Shown: positions 24,581 to 33,502 of the stretch, piece by piece
Position numbering within the stretch: position 1 is the first letter of the stretch
Layout of the letters: each line of letters starts with the position of its first letter
From: CAZEPJ01 sp964514105
GTDB taxonomy: Bacteria; Desulfobacterota; Desulfocorpusculales; Desulfocorpusculum
Length of the DNA stretch: 64,000 nt
Assembly (NCBI GenBank): GCA_964514105.1
Contig: CAZEPJ010000003.1
Span: 1 to 64,000 of the forward strand
Direction: 5' to 3'
Made by a program: the position numbers and the translations under genes
Notes under the pieces: generated by a model
What the model was told of the DNA's origin: nothing
What the model saw: the letters and a program-made list of their open reading frames with translations, nothing else
The model's database searches: none

Positions 24581-25915
24581 TCACGGCTCCTTCAGCCATG
24601 GCGACCAAGACGGCGAGGACTGTTCCCCGAGCATCCGCGAGACCTGGATCTGATTGGCGCCATTGAAGAGCATGATGTAGACCTGGGACGATCCCGTCCG
24701 GGTGGAGCTGAAGGCCAGGTACCGTCCGTCGGGAGACCAGGTGGGGAAGTTGTCGTTCCCTGCGGCGGTCGTCAGCCGCACCAGGTCCCGACCGTCCGGG
24801 CGGATGGTGCAAATCTCGTGGTTGCCCCCGATCAGGCTGGTGAACGCCACCCGATCCCCCCGGGGAGACCAGGCCGGCTCCGAGTTGTAGGTCCCCTCGA
24901 AGGTGAGCCTTCGGCTCTGCCCCGATCCCACATCCAGGATGTACACCTGGGGTCCTCCCCCCCGATCCGACACGAAGGCCAGGGACCGCCCATCCGGGGA
25001 CCAGCTCGGAGAGATGTCGATCCCAGGATGCTGGGTGAGCCGCTGCAGGATGGCGCCGCTTCGATCCACGAGGTAGAGCTCGGGGTTCCCATGGAAGCTC
25101 AGGGTCACGGCCAGTTTCCCCCCGTCCGGGGAAAACGCCCCCGGGCCATTGAGGTTCTCCCGTCCCGAGATGAGCCGGCGCTTCAGGTCCTTGACATCGA
25201 GGCCGAACAGGTGGGCGTTGGCCCCCGTATAGGATATGAACGCCACCTCCCGGCCGTCGGGGGACCATCGGGGCGACAGGACCAGGTTGTTGTCCTGAGT
25301 GAGCCGCCGCGGGTTCTCCCCGTCCACGTCCATGACGAAGAGCTCCTTCTGGCCGGTCCGCGTGGAGATGAACGCCATTTGGGTCTGGAAGATGCCGGGA
25401 GCACCCGTGTAGTACCGGATGATCTCGTCGACGAACCGATGGACCATGATGCGCACATCCTGAGGATTGCCCCGATAGATCTTTCCGAAGAGCATCCGGC
25501 GCTGGGGCTGGTCGTAGACCCGAGCCTCCCAGCGAAGCTGCCCCTCCTCCATGGCCATCCTTCCCCCCGCCACGATGTCCGCGCCCAGGAGCCGGATGGC
25601 GTCCCAGTCCACCTGCTGGGGCTCCAGGCCGGAGCGGAACGGGTCCGCCAGCGCCTTGGCCGGCTCCAGGATCTCGAAGAAGCCCGAGATCCGGAGGTCC
25701 TGATTGAGAATGCGAAGGGCCTCGTCCGAATGGGCCTCCGTCGCGCCGGTGTCCCCTCGGAAGGGGAATGCGCAGATAGGGAACCGCGGGATGGACGGCC
25801 CGAAGATATCGATGACCACCTGTGCCGAAGCCGCAGCGGGAAGCACGGCACCGAAAAGGCACAGGATGAACGCACCGCACAGGGATCGATGCCGGGGACT
25901 CACACGCACAGCCAT
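24581..25915 (-). CDS. tolB: Tol-Pal system protein TolB
   Basis: Periplasmic beta-propeller protein that shuttles between Pal and TolA, 444 residues. A signal peptide ends near AAASAQ. The N-terminal alpha/beta domain carries GDTGATEAHSDEALRILNQD, and the six propeller blades have WSPDG-type repeats (RWSPDG, AFSPDG, SWSPDG, AWSPRG, TWSPDG, SWSPW). The length and blade count are normal. It is 28 bases downstream of tolA and 104 upstream of pal. Confidence 0.96.
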   Translation of the reverse strand: MAVRVSPRHRSLCGAFILCLFGAVLPAAASAQVVIDIFGPSIPRFPICAFPFRGDTGATEAHSDEALRILNQDLRISGFFEILEPAKALADPFRSGLEPQQVDWDAIRLLGADIVAGGRMAMEEGQLRWEARVYDQPQRRMLFGKIYRGNPQDVRIMVHRFVDEIIRYYTGAPGIFQTQMAFISTRTGQKELFVMDVDGENPRRLTQDNNLVLSPRWSPDGREVAFISYTGANAHLFGLDVKDLKRRLISGRENLNGPGAFSPDGGKLAVTLSFHGNPELYLVDRSGAILQRLTQHPGIDISPSWSPDGRSLAFVSDRGGGPQVYILDVGSGQSRRLTFEGTYNSEPAWSPRGDRVAFTSLIGGNHEICTIRPDGRDLVRLTTAAGNDNFPTWSPDGRYLAFSSTRTGSSQVYIMLFNGANQIQVSRMLGEQSSPSWSPWLKEP

Positions 25916-25943
25916 ACCGCCTCCTCGGTCGGGGGAAAATGGG

Positions 25944-26726
25944 TCAGGACCTGGGGCCGGATGGCCAGAACCGAAGGATCAGGGGCCGATCGGCCAGCGA
26001 GGCCGGCGGCGGCGCCAACGCCACCTTCTTGAGGGCGTTCACGATGGAGGCGTCCACGTGGCTCTGTCCCGAACCCTTGAGGAAGACGAACTCCCTGACC
26101 CGGCCGTCGGGGGCGATCTGGATCCGCACTTCCCCGAGAACGCCCTCCTCTTCGGTCAGAAAGGTTCGCCAGTTCTCCTCGATCCGCTCCTGGAGCATCT
26201 GAAGGTACCGAGCCTCCTCCGCCGTGAGCTGTCCGCTCCCCCCCGCCGGTCCGGCCGCGGCCGTGCGGGGTCCGCTGTCGGCCCCCGGGCGACCACCCTT
26301 TCCGGGCGGCTCGGCCTTGGAAGACGGCGCCGACGGCTTGGGCTCGGCTTGGGGCACCGGAGGGGTCCTCTCCGGGGCCTTCACCTCCGAGGGGTTGATG
26401 CTCACCGCCTTGCGTTCGGCCCGGGGAACGGGGATGGAGACACGGGCCTTGGCCTCCGGCGAAGAGCTCGGCGCAGCGGCCGGCCGTCCCTCCGGGGCCT
26501 TCTGAGGGGCCGGGGGGGCGGGCGAGCCGAGGGACGCGCTGGAGAGGGATCCCACCAGGCTCACGGAGATCACTGAGGGAGGCATGGCCCGGCGGGGCGC
26601 ATAACGCTCCAGTCCCCAGACGCCCGCCAGCAGGGCCGCGTGGATCACCAGGGAGGCCGCGATCATCCGGCTCCAGGGCGGGGTGCCGTTCTCCTCCACG
26701 GGGGTCCCCACGGTGCGGAAGATCAT
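25944..26726 (-). CDS. tolA: TolA / TonB-like energy transducer
   Basis: A 260-residue protein with one N-terminal transmembrane helix (MIAASLVIHAALLAGVWGL, residues 21-39), a Pro/Ala/Lys-rich periplasm-spanning segment (about 60-165) and a C-terminal TonB/TolA-type domain (LQERIEENWRTFLTEEEG, VRIQIAPDGRVREFVFLKGS). It transmits proton-motive force from TolQR to TolB-Pal. Its ATG overlaps the tolR stop. It is shorter than E. coli TolA (421 aa), as is common outside gammaproteobacteria. Its place between tolR and tolB supports TolA rather than TonB. Confidence 0.9.
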   Translation of the reverse strand: MIFRTVGTPVEENGTPPWSRMIAASLVIHAALLAGVWGLERYAPRRAMPPSVISVSLVGSLSSASLGSPAPPAPQKAPEGRPAAAPSSSPEAKARVSIPVPRAERKAVSINPSEVKAPERTPPVPQAEPKPSAPSSKAEPPGKGGRPGADSGPRTAAAGPAGGSGQLTAEEARYLQMLQERIEENWRTFLTEEEGVLGEVRIQIAPDGRVREFVFLKGSGQSHVDASIVNALKKVALAPPPASLADRPLILRFWPSGPRS

Positions 26727-27142
26727 GGCTTCCTGACCTCCACAGGTTCCGTGACCATCCCCAGCTTCTCCACCCCGGCCTCCCGCAACTGCCCCATCAC
26801 CGCCATGACCTCCCCATAGGGCAGGGTCTGATCCGCCCGCAGGAACACCTCCCGATTGACCCTCCGGTCCAGGACGGATCGAAGGCGCGATCTGAGGTCG
26901 TCGAGGGGGATCTCGTACCGGTCGATATAGAGCTTGCGCTCTTTGGTCAGGGAGATCACCACCCGCTCTTCCTCCGATGTCATGGCCTGGGTGGTCGTCT
27001 TGGGCAGATCCACGTCCACCCCCATCTGGAGCATGGGGGCCGTGATCATGAAGATGATGAGCAGCACCAGCACGACGTCCACCAGGGGCACCACGTTGAT
27101 CTCGGACATGAGCGTGCCCAACCGCTGCTGAGGAGCTGGCAT
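26723..27142 (-). CDS. tolR: Tol-Pal system protein TolR
   Basis: ExbD/TolR family inner-membrane protein, 139 residues. A single N-terminal helix carries the essential Asp22 (NVVPLVDVVLVLLIIFMI), and a periplasmic domain ends LREAGVEKLGMVTEPVE. With TolQ it forms the proton-driven motor. I chose the ATG at 27142 with GAGGGAG upstream; a GTG at 27157 would add five residues. It is co-translated with tolA (ATGA overlap). Confidence 0.95.
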   Translation of the reverse strand: MPAPQQRLGTLMSEINVVPLVDVVLVLLIIFMITAPMLQMGVDVDLPKTTTQAMTSEEERVVISLTKERKLYIDRYEIPLDDLRSRLRSVLDRRVNREVFLRADQTLPYGEVMAVMGQLREAGVEKLGMVTEPVEVRKP

Positions 27143-27200
27143 GTGTGACTCCCTCACCCCCTGTGTCCCCCTACCCCGGCGCCCGTTGCGGGGCGAGGGG

Positions 27201-28034
27201 TCACGACGGGACGGACTGCCGCTTGGCCGCCTCCCCCGGAGGCGGCTCGACCTTGACCCGCGACGGCCTCAACTGGCGCTCCACCAGGTTGAGAAATTCC
27301 GTCGAGAACTGATCCATCTCCGAGGCCACGCCCCGGATCCGCTGGACGAATATGTTGTAGGCCACCACCGCCGGGATGGCCGCAGCCAGCCCGGCCGCCG
27401 TGGCCACCAAGGCCTCCGAGATCCCCGGGGCCACCGTGGCCAATGAGGCAGACCCCCTCAGGCCGATCTCGTGGAAGGAGCGCATGATGCCCAGGATCGT
27501 GCCGAAGAGCCCCACGAAGGGGGTGGTGCTCCCCGTGGTGGCCAGGAAGCTCAAGGCCCTCTCGTAGCGATGGACCTGGAATGCCCCTTCCTGCCGGATG
27601 GCCCGCTCCACACCCTCGAGCCCGGTCCACTCCACCGTGAGGCGCGCGGGTTCCCTCACCCCTCCCTCCTGGGCCCGGGAAGGCGCGGTGGCCCCCGAGA
27701 TCCTGAGCAGTTCCCGATAGCCTTTGAGGAAGATGGAGGCAAAGGGGTTGCCCTCGATGCCTTGCGCCTCGATGTCCTTGTAGATGGCCGAGAACGTCGG
27801 CTGCTGCTCGTAGGACCGGAAGAACGACTCGGTCTCCCGCTTGGTCCGGCGCAGCAGGAGGACCTTGGCCACGATGATCGCCCACGAGATCACGGAGAAC
27901 CCGAGGAGGATCAAGAGGACCGCCCAGACCTCCGCCCCCGAGTCCCGAATCAGGTCCACGAGGCTCCAGCGGGCAGACGGGCCCGACGCACCCACCACGC
28001 CCGTCACCATCCATGGCCACAACTCCGATGCCAT
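27201..28034 (-). CDS. tolQ: Tol-Pal system protein TolQ
   Basis: MotA/TolQ/ExbB proton channel, 277 residues, with three transmembrane helices: about 36-61, 161-190 (LATTGSTTPFVGLFGTILGI, the conserved channel motif) and 199-228 (GISEALVATAAGLAAAIPAV). A cytoplasmic loop lies between helices 1 and 2. The C-terminal tail is longer and charged (VKVEPPPGEAAKRQ). GGAGG lies 7 bases before the ATG. It is first in tolQRAB-pal-cpoB. Confidence 0.95.
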   Translation of the reverse strand: MASELWPWMVTGVVGASGPSARWSLVDLIRDSGAEVWAVLLILLGFSVISWAIIVAKVLLLRRTKRETESFFRSYEQQPTFSAIYKDIEAQGIEGNPFASIFLKGYRELLRISGATAPSRAQEGGVREPARLTVEWTGLEGVERAIRQEGAFQVHRYERALSFLATTGSTTPFVGLFGTILGIMRSFHEIGLRGSASLATVAPGISEALVATAAGLAAAIPAVVAYNIFVQRIRGVASEMDQFSTEFLNLVERQLRPSRVKVEPPPGEAAKRQSVPS

Positions 28035-28137
28035 TCAGCCGCCTCCCAGGGCTCCCGGACGGGGACGGGTCGTCCCCCCCCCGCTTCCCTTCATCCCCGC
28101 GGGGCACCGGGACCGTCCCCGACGCCGCGCGTACCCG

Positions 28138-29879
28138 TCAGAGCTTGCTCCAGACCTCCCGGAGGATCTTCCAGCTCCCGCCCTCCTGGACGATCTCCAG
28201 TTCCTTCCGGCCCTTGTCCTCGTATTTGTCCGCCCGATACCGCTGCACAAAGGAGACCTTGGCCCCGTCCGCCCCCTGGGTGACCTGGATCCCGTCGGCG
28301 CGCACTTCGATCTGCTGGTACCGTCGGTTGATCTCGGCCTTGTGATCCCGCCACCCCCTCCAGTCCCATCTCCCCGAGCGGAACCTGGGCGAATAGCACG
28401 CCATATAGCTCTCCAGGTCCTTGGATTCCCAAGCCCTGCGCCACCGCTCCAGAAACCCCTCGATGGTCTCCTGTGGGGCCGATGCCGCGGGTTGGGCCGC
28501 AGCCTCTTTCCTGGCCGAAGCCTTGGACTCCGTCCCGGCCGGCCCTGTCGACGGCCTGCCCCTGGCCAGGGCCGCCTCGGCGATGCGCGCGGCCTCCTCC
28601 TCGGCCCGGACCGGCGAGGCCTTGGCGGGACCCACGGGCTCGGAGGCAGCCTGTGCCGCCGAGGCCGCCGCCGGGGGCCGATCGGAAGGCTCGGAAAAGG
28701 CTGGCATTGACCCCACCGCCGTGGCGGGACGGGCCTTCTCCGGAGGCCGGGAGGAAGGGGGCTGGACCGCGGCGGGCGAAGGCGCAGGCGCCAATGGCCC
28801 CTGCCCCTCGGAGGACGCCGCCGCGGACTCCGGGGCAAAGGGCGCCGTCAAAGAAGGGCGCTTGGCCTTGCCGGCCTCGGATGCCGCCGGCTTCTCCCCT
28901 TCTTCTTTGCGACTCTTGGGGTAGAGGACCGCGGAGACCCGCTTCTCCTCGCTTCCCACCACGGTCATCTTTTCCTGGTCCAGCCGGACCACGACCTTCT
29001 GGCCGTCGATCCAGTCCTTGCCCTGCCAGATCTTGGGGCTTCCCAGCAGCTCGATGGTCCGGGAGAGATGATCGAACTCCGCCCTCTCGCATGTGGCCAC
29101 GCGGTCGTTCTGCGTGATCCGTACGTCCTGCTGCGCCACCACCTTGCGGATTCCACCGCCGGCGTCCTGGGGCGCCATGTCCGCCGTGATCCGCTTGGCG
29201 TAGATGAACGTGTCGTCTTGCTGGACCACCACATTGCCCTCGAACACCACCCGATTCTCGCGCTGAAAGGCGTCCATCCGGTCGGCCGTGATGTTCAATG
29301 GGCGGTCTCCCCGGAGTTCTCCAAATCCCAGTGCCTCCTCGGCAGACTTGCCCCCCCCCGACCGGGGGCCCCCAGAAGTCGGCGATTCCGCCTTGCGTCC
29401 CGTCTTGGCGTCCGCCTTGGCCTCGAGGGGTTGGGGGGGGGCGGGAGCCTCGGGGGCCGTCCTCGGGGAGGGCGCCGGTGCCTCGGAACCCCGGGGAGGG
29501 GGCGGCAGCGTTGGGGGCGCTTCCAGGGAGGCCATGGTCCGCGCCTCGGGCGCAAAGTCCGCCACAGGACCCCTGGTCAGGGCCGGTTCCTGAGCCTGGG
29601 CATCGCCCCTCGACCCCTGCGCCTTGACCGGAGGGGGCGGCTCCCCTGCCGCCCCGCTCGGCGTCTCAGCCCCCCGGCTGGCATCCGCCCGGTACGGGGC
29701 CGCATCCCGCCCCTCCAGAGGACCATCGGGGGATGCATCCCCCTGCGTGGCGGGCCCAAGGGGCGTCGCCGCCGCCACCGCGGGGGGGATCTGGGTCCCA
29801 TCCGGCCGGGGAGGCTCCGGTGGAAGGCTCGAGGCATGCAGGGGGGGAGGCGACGAAGTGGCTGGTGTCGCAGGCGCCT
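28138..29879 (-). CDS. OstA/LptA-like protein with NTF2-like C-terminus (N-terminus lost in gap)
   Basis: At least 546 residues (counted from a GTG at 29778), but the frame is open to the assembly gap and no signal peptide is visible, so the true N-terminus is missing. Residues about 1-155 are Pro/Ala-rich. Residues about 158-285 are an OstA (LptA/LptC) domain (RPLNITADRMDAFQ, VVFEGNVVVQQDDTFIYAKR). A second Pro/Ala linker follows to about 430, then an NTF2-like domain (ETIEGFLERWRRAWESKDL, KVSFVQRYRADKYEDKG), of the sort seen at the C-terminus of some L,D-transpeptidases and TPR proteins. A role in lipopolysaccharide transport or envelope assembly is inferred from the OstA domain. Confidence 0.72.
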
Positions 29880-29979
29880 NNNNNNNNNNNNNNNNNNNNN
29901 NNNNNNNNNNNNNNNNNNNNNNNNNNNNNNNNNNNNNNNNNNNNNNNNNNNNNNNNNNNNNNNNNNNNNNNNNNNNNNN
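29880..29979. other. Assembly gap of 100 N
   Basis: Exactly 100 N separate the 3' end of bamD from the 5' part of the OstA-domain gene. One hundred is a conventional length for a gap of unknown size, so whole genes could be missing here. Confidence 0.98.
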
Positions 29980-30734
29980 CCGTCGTTGAGCATCCGCTGT
30001 GCCTTTTGGGCCAACTTGCTCTTGGGGTACTGCTGGATCAAGGCGGACAGGGTCTTCTGGGCCTTCTCCTCCTGCTTCTCATGCCGGTACGCCTCGGCCA
30101 GGGTGAAGAGGGTCTCGTCCTCCACCGGCACCGTGGGGTACTTGGCCAGGGCCGCTTCGAACCGCTGCACAGCCGCCGTGTACTTGTTCATGCGGTAATA
30201 GAAGTTCGCCACGTAGATCTCATGATCCGAGAGCTTCTTCATGCATTCCCGGGCCCTCTCGGAGGCGTCGTGGGCGTACGGTGTGTGTGCGTAGTGCTTC
30301 AGGAGATAGTCGAACTCGTTGAGGGCCTTCTCCGTGCTCGTCTGGTCGCGATCCACCGAAAGGGACTTCTGATAGTGGGACATCCCCAGCATGTACACCA
30401 CGTAGGGGATGTACGGGCTGGCGGGGTGCATCTTTCGCACCTCCTCATACCCCGCGATGGCCTCGGTGTATTCCCCGTTGGAATAGTGGGCGTCGGCGAT
30501 CTTCAGGTCCGCCATGACCGCCGCGGCCTCTGCCGGGAAGTCATACTTGAGCTTGTAGAATGTCTCGATGGCCTGCCGGTAGTTTTTCTGCTCGACCTGA
30601 GTGCCGCCCTCCTTGACCAAGTCATCCGCGCTCTTGCCCGTGGGGCTCTTGATGGGTCGATCCAGGAGGGAACAGCCCACCACAAGCCCCGCGACCCAGA
30701 CCGAACAGCCCAACGTCCGAAAAGTCCTCGTCAT
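29980..30734 (-). CDS. bamD: Outer membrane assembly lipoprotein BamD (C-terminus cut by gap)
   Basis: Lipoprotein of the BAM complex that inserts beta-barrel proteins. About 251 residues are visible. The lipobox is VAGLVVGC (Cys at about 21). Five TPR-like repeats follow (GGTQVEQKNYRQAIETFYKL, DAHYSNGEYTEAIAGYEEVR, ANFYYRMNKYTAAVQRFEAA, ETLFTLAEAYRHEKQ). E. coli BamD is 245 residues, so only a short C-terminal tail should lie in the gap. AGGGG lies before the ATG, and a strong promoter is about 110 bases upstream. Confidence 0.93.
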
Positions 30735-30836
30735 CAGCAACCCCTGCACATACGATGGCCCCACCTCCCCCGCCCCAGGCGGACCCCCATCCCTCGCGGG
30801 ACCGGGGGGCCGGATGCGCCCCGTACGGTGTCTTCT

Positions 30837-30865
30837 AGCATAGATAGAATGGGGCTTCTTGTCAA
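30837..30865 (-). promoter_or_regulatory. Sigma70 promoter of bamD
   Basis: On the minus strand: TTGACA, 17-base spacer, TATGCT. The -35 is perfect and the -10 matches four of six bases. About 100 bases upstream of the bamD ATG. Confidence 0.8.
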
Positions 30866-31093
30866 TTTCCCGGCTTCTCAAGGCCCTGTTCCCGCTTGAA
30901 GATCCGGTGCGTGATGTCGCGCCCATTAGACGACCGCGACCGAGCCGGGGATTACCCGGCCCCCGGGGATCGCCCGGCGACCCCCGGGACCCCTTTTCCT
31001 CGCGGCCCCACGGGTTCGGCGGGGCCGACCGTCCCCCGGCCGGGCCCGCCGTCATCTGGCGCCCGCACGATTCAATTGGGGCGGACGGGATTG

Positions 31094-31123
31094 TTGCGAA
31101 GCGCTCGGCTCGTGATCTATACT
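31094..31123 (+). promoter_or_regulatory. Sigma70 promoter of the HEAT-repeat gene
   Basis: TTGCGA, 18-base spacer, TATACT, about 70 bases before the start codon. Confidence 0.65.
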
Positions 31124-31196
31124 GGCCTCGCAAGGCGGGGCCCCCCCGGGACCCCGATCCGCCGCAGGTCTTTCGGGACCTGCATCGAGGCCCCCG

Positions 31197-33491
31197 ATGA
31201 CATCACCCCGTCATTCGGCGCCCCCTACCCCCGAGGAACTGATCCGGCTGCTGACCGTGGCCGTCCGCAACTGCTCCATGTACACCCAGGAGCACCCTGC
31301 GTTTTTCAATGCCATGGGACAGTTCGCCGAGGCCCTCCGGCTCCGCATGGAGGCAAGCGATCATTTTTCCCTGCAGGTGGCCCGCGACCAGATCCTGGTG
31401 GATCAGCGGGTCCTCCCGACCAACCCGCTGCTGCGCAGCCTGGCCGCAGACCTCCTTCAAAGGGGCATCCAGGGTGTCACCATCTCCCGGGGCGCGGCGC
31501 TGCACGAGCTGGCGGTGTTGGTGGAGATCCTGGCCCGCAAGGCGCGGGGCTCGGAGGAGGAGAAGACCTCCTTCGAGGAGACCCTGCGGGCCCGAGGCGT
31601 CATGCGGATCTGGATCCATCCCCTGCGGGTGCAGATGATGGAATCTCCCGGCTCTCTGAGCGCAGCCCTCCTGGAGAGGCTGCTGGAGGGAAAGGGACGG
31701 GGATCGGAGGGACGCGAGGCCCTGGAGAAACTGCTCGTGCAAGACCCCGACGAGTTGCTGCGTCTGGTGTGCAGGGTCCCCGGGGGCGAGGGGACCGACG
31801 AGGAGCGGGCCAGAAGGGCCTCGCAACGGTTGATGGAGGTCATGGAGCAGCTCCTGGCAGGCCATCCCGAGGCTTGGAGCCGGTTCGAGGACCGACTGGC
31901 CCAGCTCCTTTTGGGCCTGGACCTCCAGACCCAGCTGGAGTTTTTCTTCGGCGCCCTTGGCCGCGATGCCGAGACCTCCCACCGGGCCCGCAGGCTGGCG
32001 CATGCGCTGCCCGCCCAGGTCATGGCGGACCTGGTCTTCCAGGCCGCCTCTTCCCGCCGGACGCACGGGGAAAAGGCCGGCTTCATCCGCGCCCTGACCG
32101 CAGATTCGGGTCGGCTCCGGGAACTCCTGCCGGAGGTGGAACGGAAGCTGGCCGAGTATGGGGTTCCCAGGGAGGAGTTCCTGCGCCTCTTGGAGGAAGA
32201 GCCCCTCGATCTGGATCAGCGCCTCCGCGTCTTTCTCGGCGCCTCCGGCATGACCATCGGGGATATCGACTTGGCCGGGGCCCTCGTTCAGGACCTCATG
32301 GAGAGTGAGCGGGGGGAGGACGCCCTGCGGGTGGTCAATCGTGTCCTCAACGCCATCAACCATCCCGAATGGGAGATTCGAAAGGCCGTGGCCGCTGGCC
32401 TGCCCACCCTGTTTCGGACCGCGGGCCGGCTGCCCCGAGGGCGGGAGACCTCCCGGAAGATCCGGGAGTTCACCCTGCGCAAGATGCTGGCCGAGCCGGA
32501 CAAGGAGGTCTTCCGTCTGATCTCCGAGGCGCTGGAGGAAGAGGCCTTTCATCTGCTCCAAGGCGGCGAGATCGGCATGGGCCTCGATCTGCTGAACCGG
32601 ATCCACGAGGCCCTCGGTGGGAGCGTCCTGGAGCCGGACTACCTGACCCGGAGGCGGGAGGCCCTCCAGCGGGGCCTTCTGGGGGACCCCTTGGCCGGCC
32701 GGCTGGTCCAGGATCTCGCCGGCGGGTCCGAGGCCGAGGCCCAGCGGGCCCTCTTGGCCGTGCGGCTTATGGGCGAGGAAGGGGTCCGCAGGGTCGTGGA
32801 GGGCCTGGGCGACGAACAGCAGATGGGGCGCCGGCTCCGGCTCGTCCGGGCGCTGAGCGAACTGGGGGATCTGGCTGTGGAGCCGCTCCGGAAGTCCCTC
32901 CTGGACCCCCGCTGGTACCTGGTGAGGAACGCCGTCAAGGTCCTGGCCGACATCGGAGAGCCACGCATGATCCCCTCCCTGGTCGGGCTTCTGGGCCATC
33001 CCGAGGCGCGGGTTCGGCGGGAGGTGGTCCAGGCGCTGGGGAGCACGCCGTCGCCCAAGGCCTTGGACGGTGTGATGAAGGCCCTGGAGGACGGTGACGA
33101 AGGCGTGCGCCTGCGGGCCATCGAGGCGCTCCAGACCCTGGGAGGGGCATCGGCTCGGGAGAGGATACGCCTCCTGGCCTTTCGCCCGGCGCCTCGGGAT
33201 GCCGCGGTGCGGGTCAAGGCCATCAAGGCCCTGGCTGCGGTGGGGATGGAGGAGGAGGTGCCCCTGCTGGAGGCCCTGTTGGTGAGAAGGGGGCTCTTCG
33301 CCAAGGCCGAGACCGAAGACATCCGACGGGGCGCCGTGCAGGCCCTGGGTGGGATCCTGGAGCGGACAGGCTCCCCCCGGGCCCTGCAGCTGCTCCGGGG
33401 GGTGGGTGAAACGGATCCCGTCGCCGAGGTGCGAAAACTGGCCTTGGACCTGTTGGCCCCTTCCCCCACCCGAACCGGCGGCCGTGGCTGA
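31197..33491 (+). CDS. HEAT-repeat protein
   Basis: A 764-residue soluble protein without signal peptide or membrane helix. The first about 350 residues are helical and unrecognised (TPEELIRLLTVAVRNCSMYT, DQILVDQRVLPTNP). From about residue 380, and most clearly from 530 to the end, HEAT/PBS-lyase-type repeats appear (DPRWYLVRNAVKVLADIGEP, HPEARVRREVVQALGSTPSP, DGDEGVRLRAIEALQTLGGA). Such solenoids bind proteins; proteins with the N-terminal block often occur in predatory or social deltaproteobacteria, but the partner here is unknown. It is a lone gene between divergent bamD and the convergent radical SAM gene. Confidence 0.8.
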   Translation: MTSPRHSAPPTPEELIRLLTVAVRNCSMYTQEHPAFFNAMGQFAEALRLRMEASDHFSLQVARDQILVDQRVLPTNPLLRSLAADLLQRGIQGVTISRGAALHELAVLVEILARKARGSEEEKTSFEETLRARGVMRIWIHPLRVQMMESPGSLSAALLERLLEGKGRGSEGREALEKLLVQDPDELLRLVCRVPGGEGTDEERARRASQRLMEVMEQLLAGHPEAWSRFEDRLAQLLLGLDLQTQLEFFFGALGRDAETSHRARRLAHALPAQVMADLVFQAASSRRTHGEKAGFIRALTADSGRLRELLPEVERKLAEYGVPREEFLRLLEEEPLDLDQRLRVFLGASGMTIGDIDLAGALVQDLMESERGEDALRVVNRVLNAINHPEWEIRKAVAAGLPTLFRTAGRLPRGRETSRKIREFTLRKMLAEPDKEVFRLISEALEEEAFHLLQGGEIGMGLDLLNRIHEALGGSVLEPDYLTRRREALQRGLLGDPLAGRLVQDLAGGSEAEAQRALLAVRLMGEEGVRRVVEGLGDEQQMGRRLRLVRALSELGDLAVEPLRKSLLDPRWYLVRNAVKVLADIGEPRMIPSLVGLLGHPEARVRREVVQALGSTPSPKALDGVMKALEDGDEGVRLRAIEALQTLGGASARERIRLLAFRPAPRDAAVRVKAIKALAAVGMEEEVPLLEALLVRRGLFAKAETEDIRRGAVQALGGILERTGSPRALQLLRGVGETDPVAEVRKLALDLLAPSPTRTGGRG

Positions 33492-33502
33492 CCCCCCGGC
33501 GT

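Larger units (their letters stand above)
30735..31196. other. Divergent intergenic region between bamD and the HEAT-repeat gene
   Basis: No gene seen in 462 bases. It carries back-to-back promoters (30837-30865 minus, 31094-31123 plus) with a very GC-rich stretch between, containing several runs of cccgg/ccggg that could form strong secondary structure. Confidence 0.7.

Noticed and set aside
25944..26726. TonB instead of TolA
   Set aside because: The C-terminal domain alone fits both, but the gene overlaps tolR and precedes tolB and pal, and no TonB-dependent receptor is nearby.
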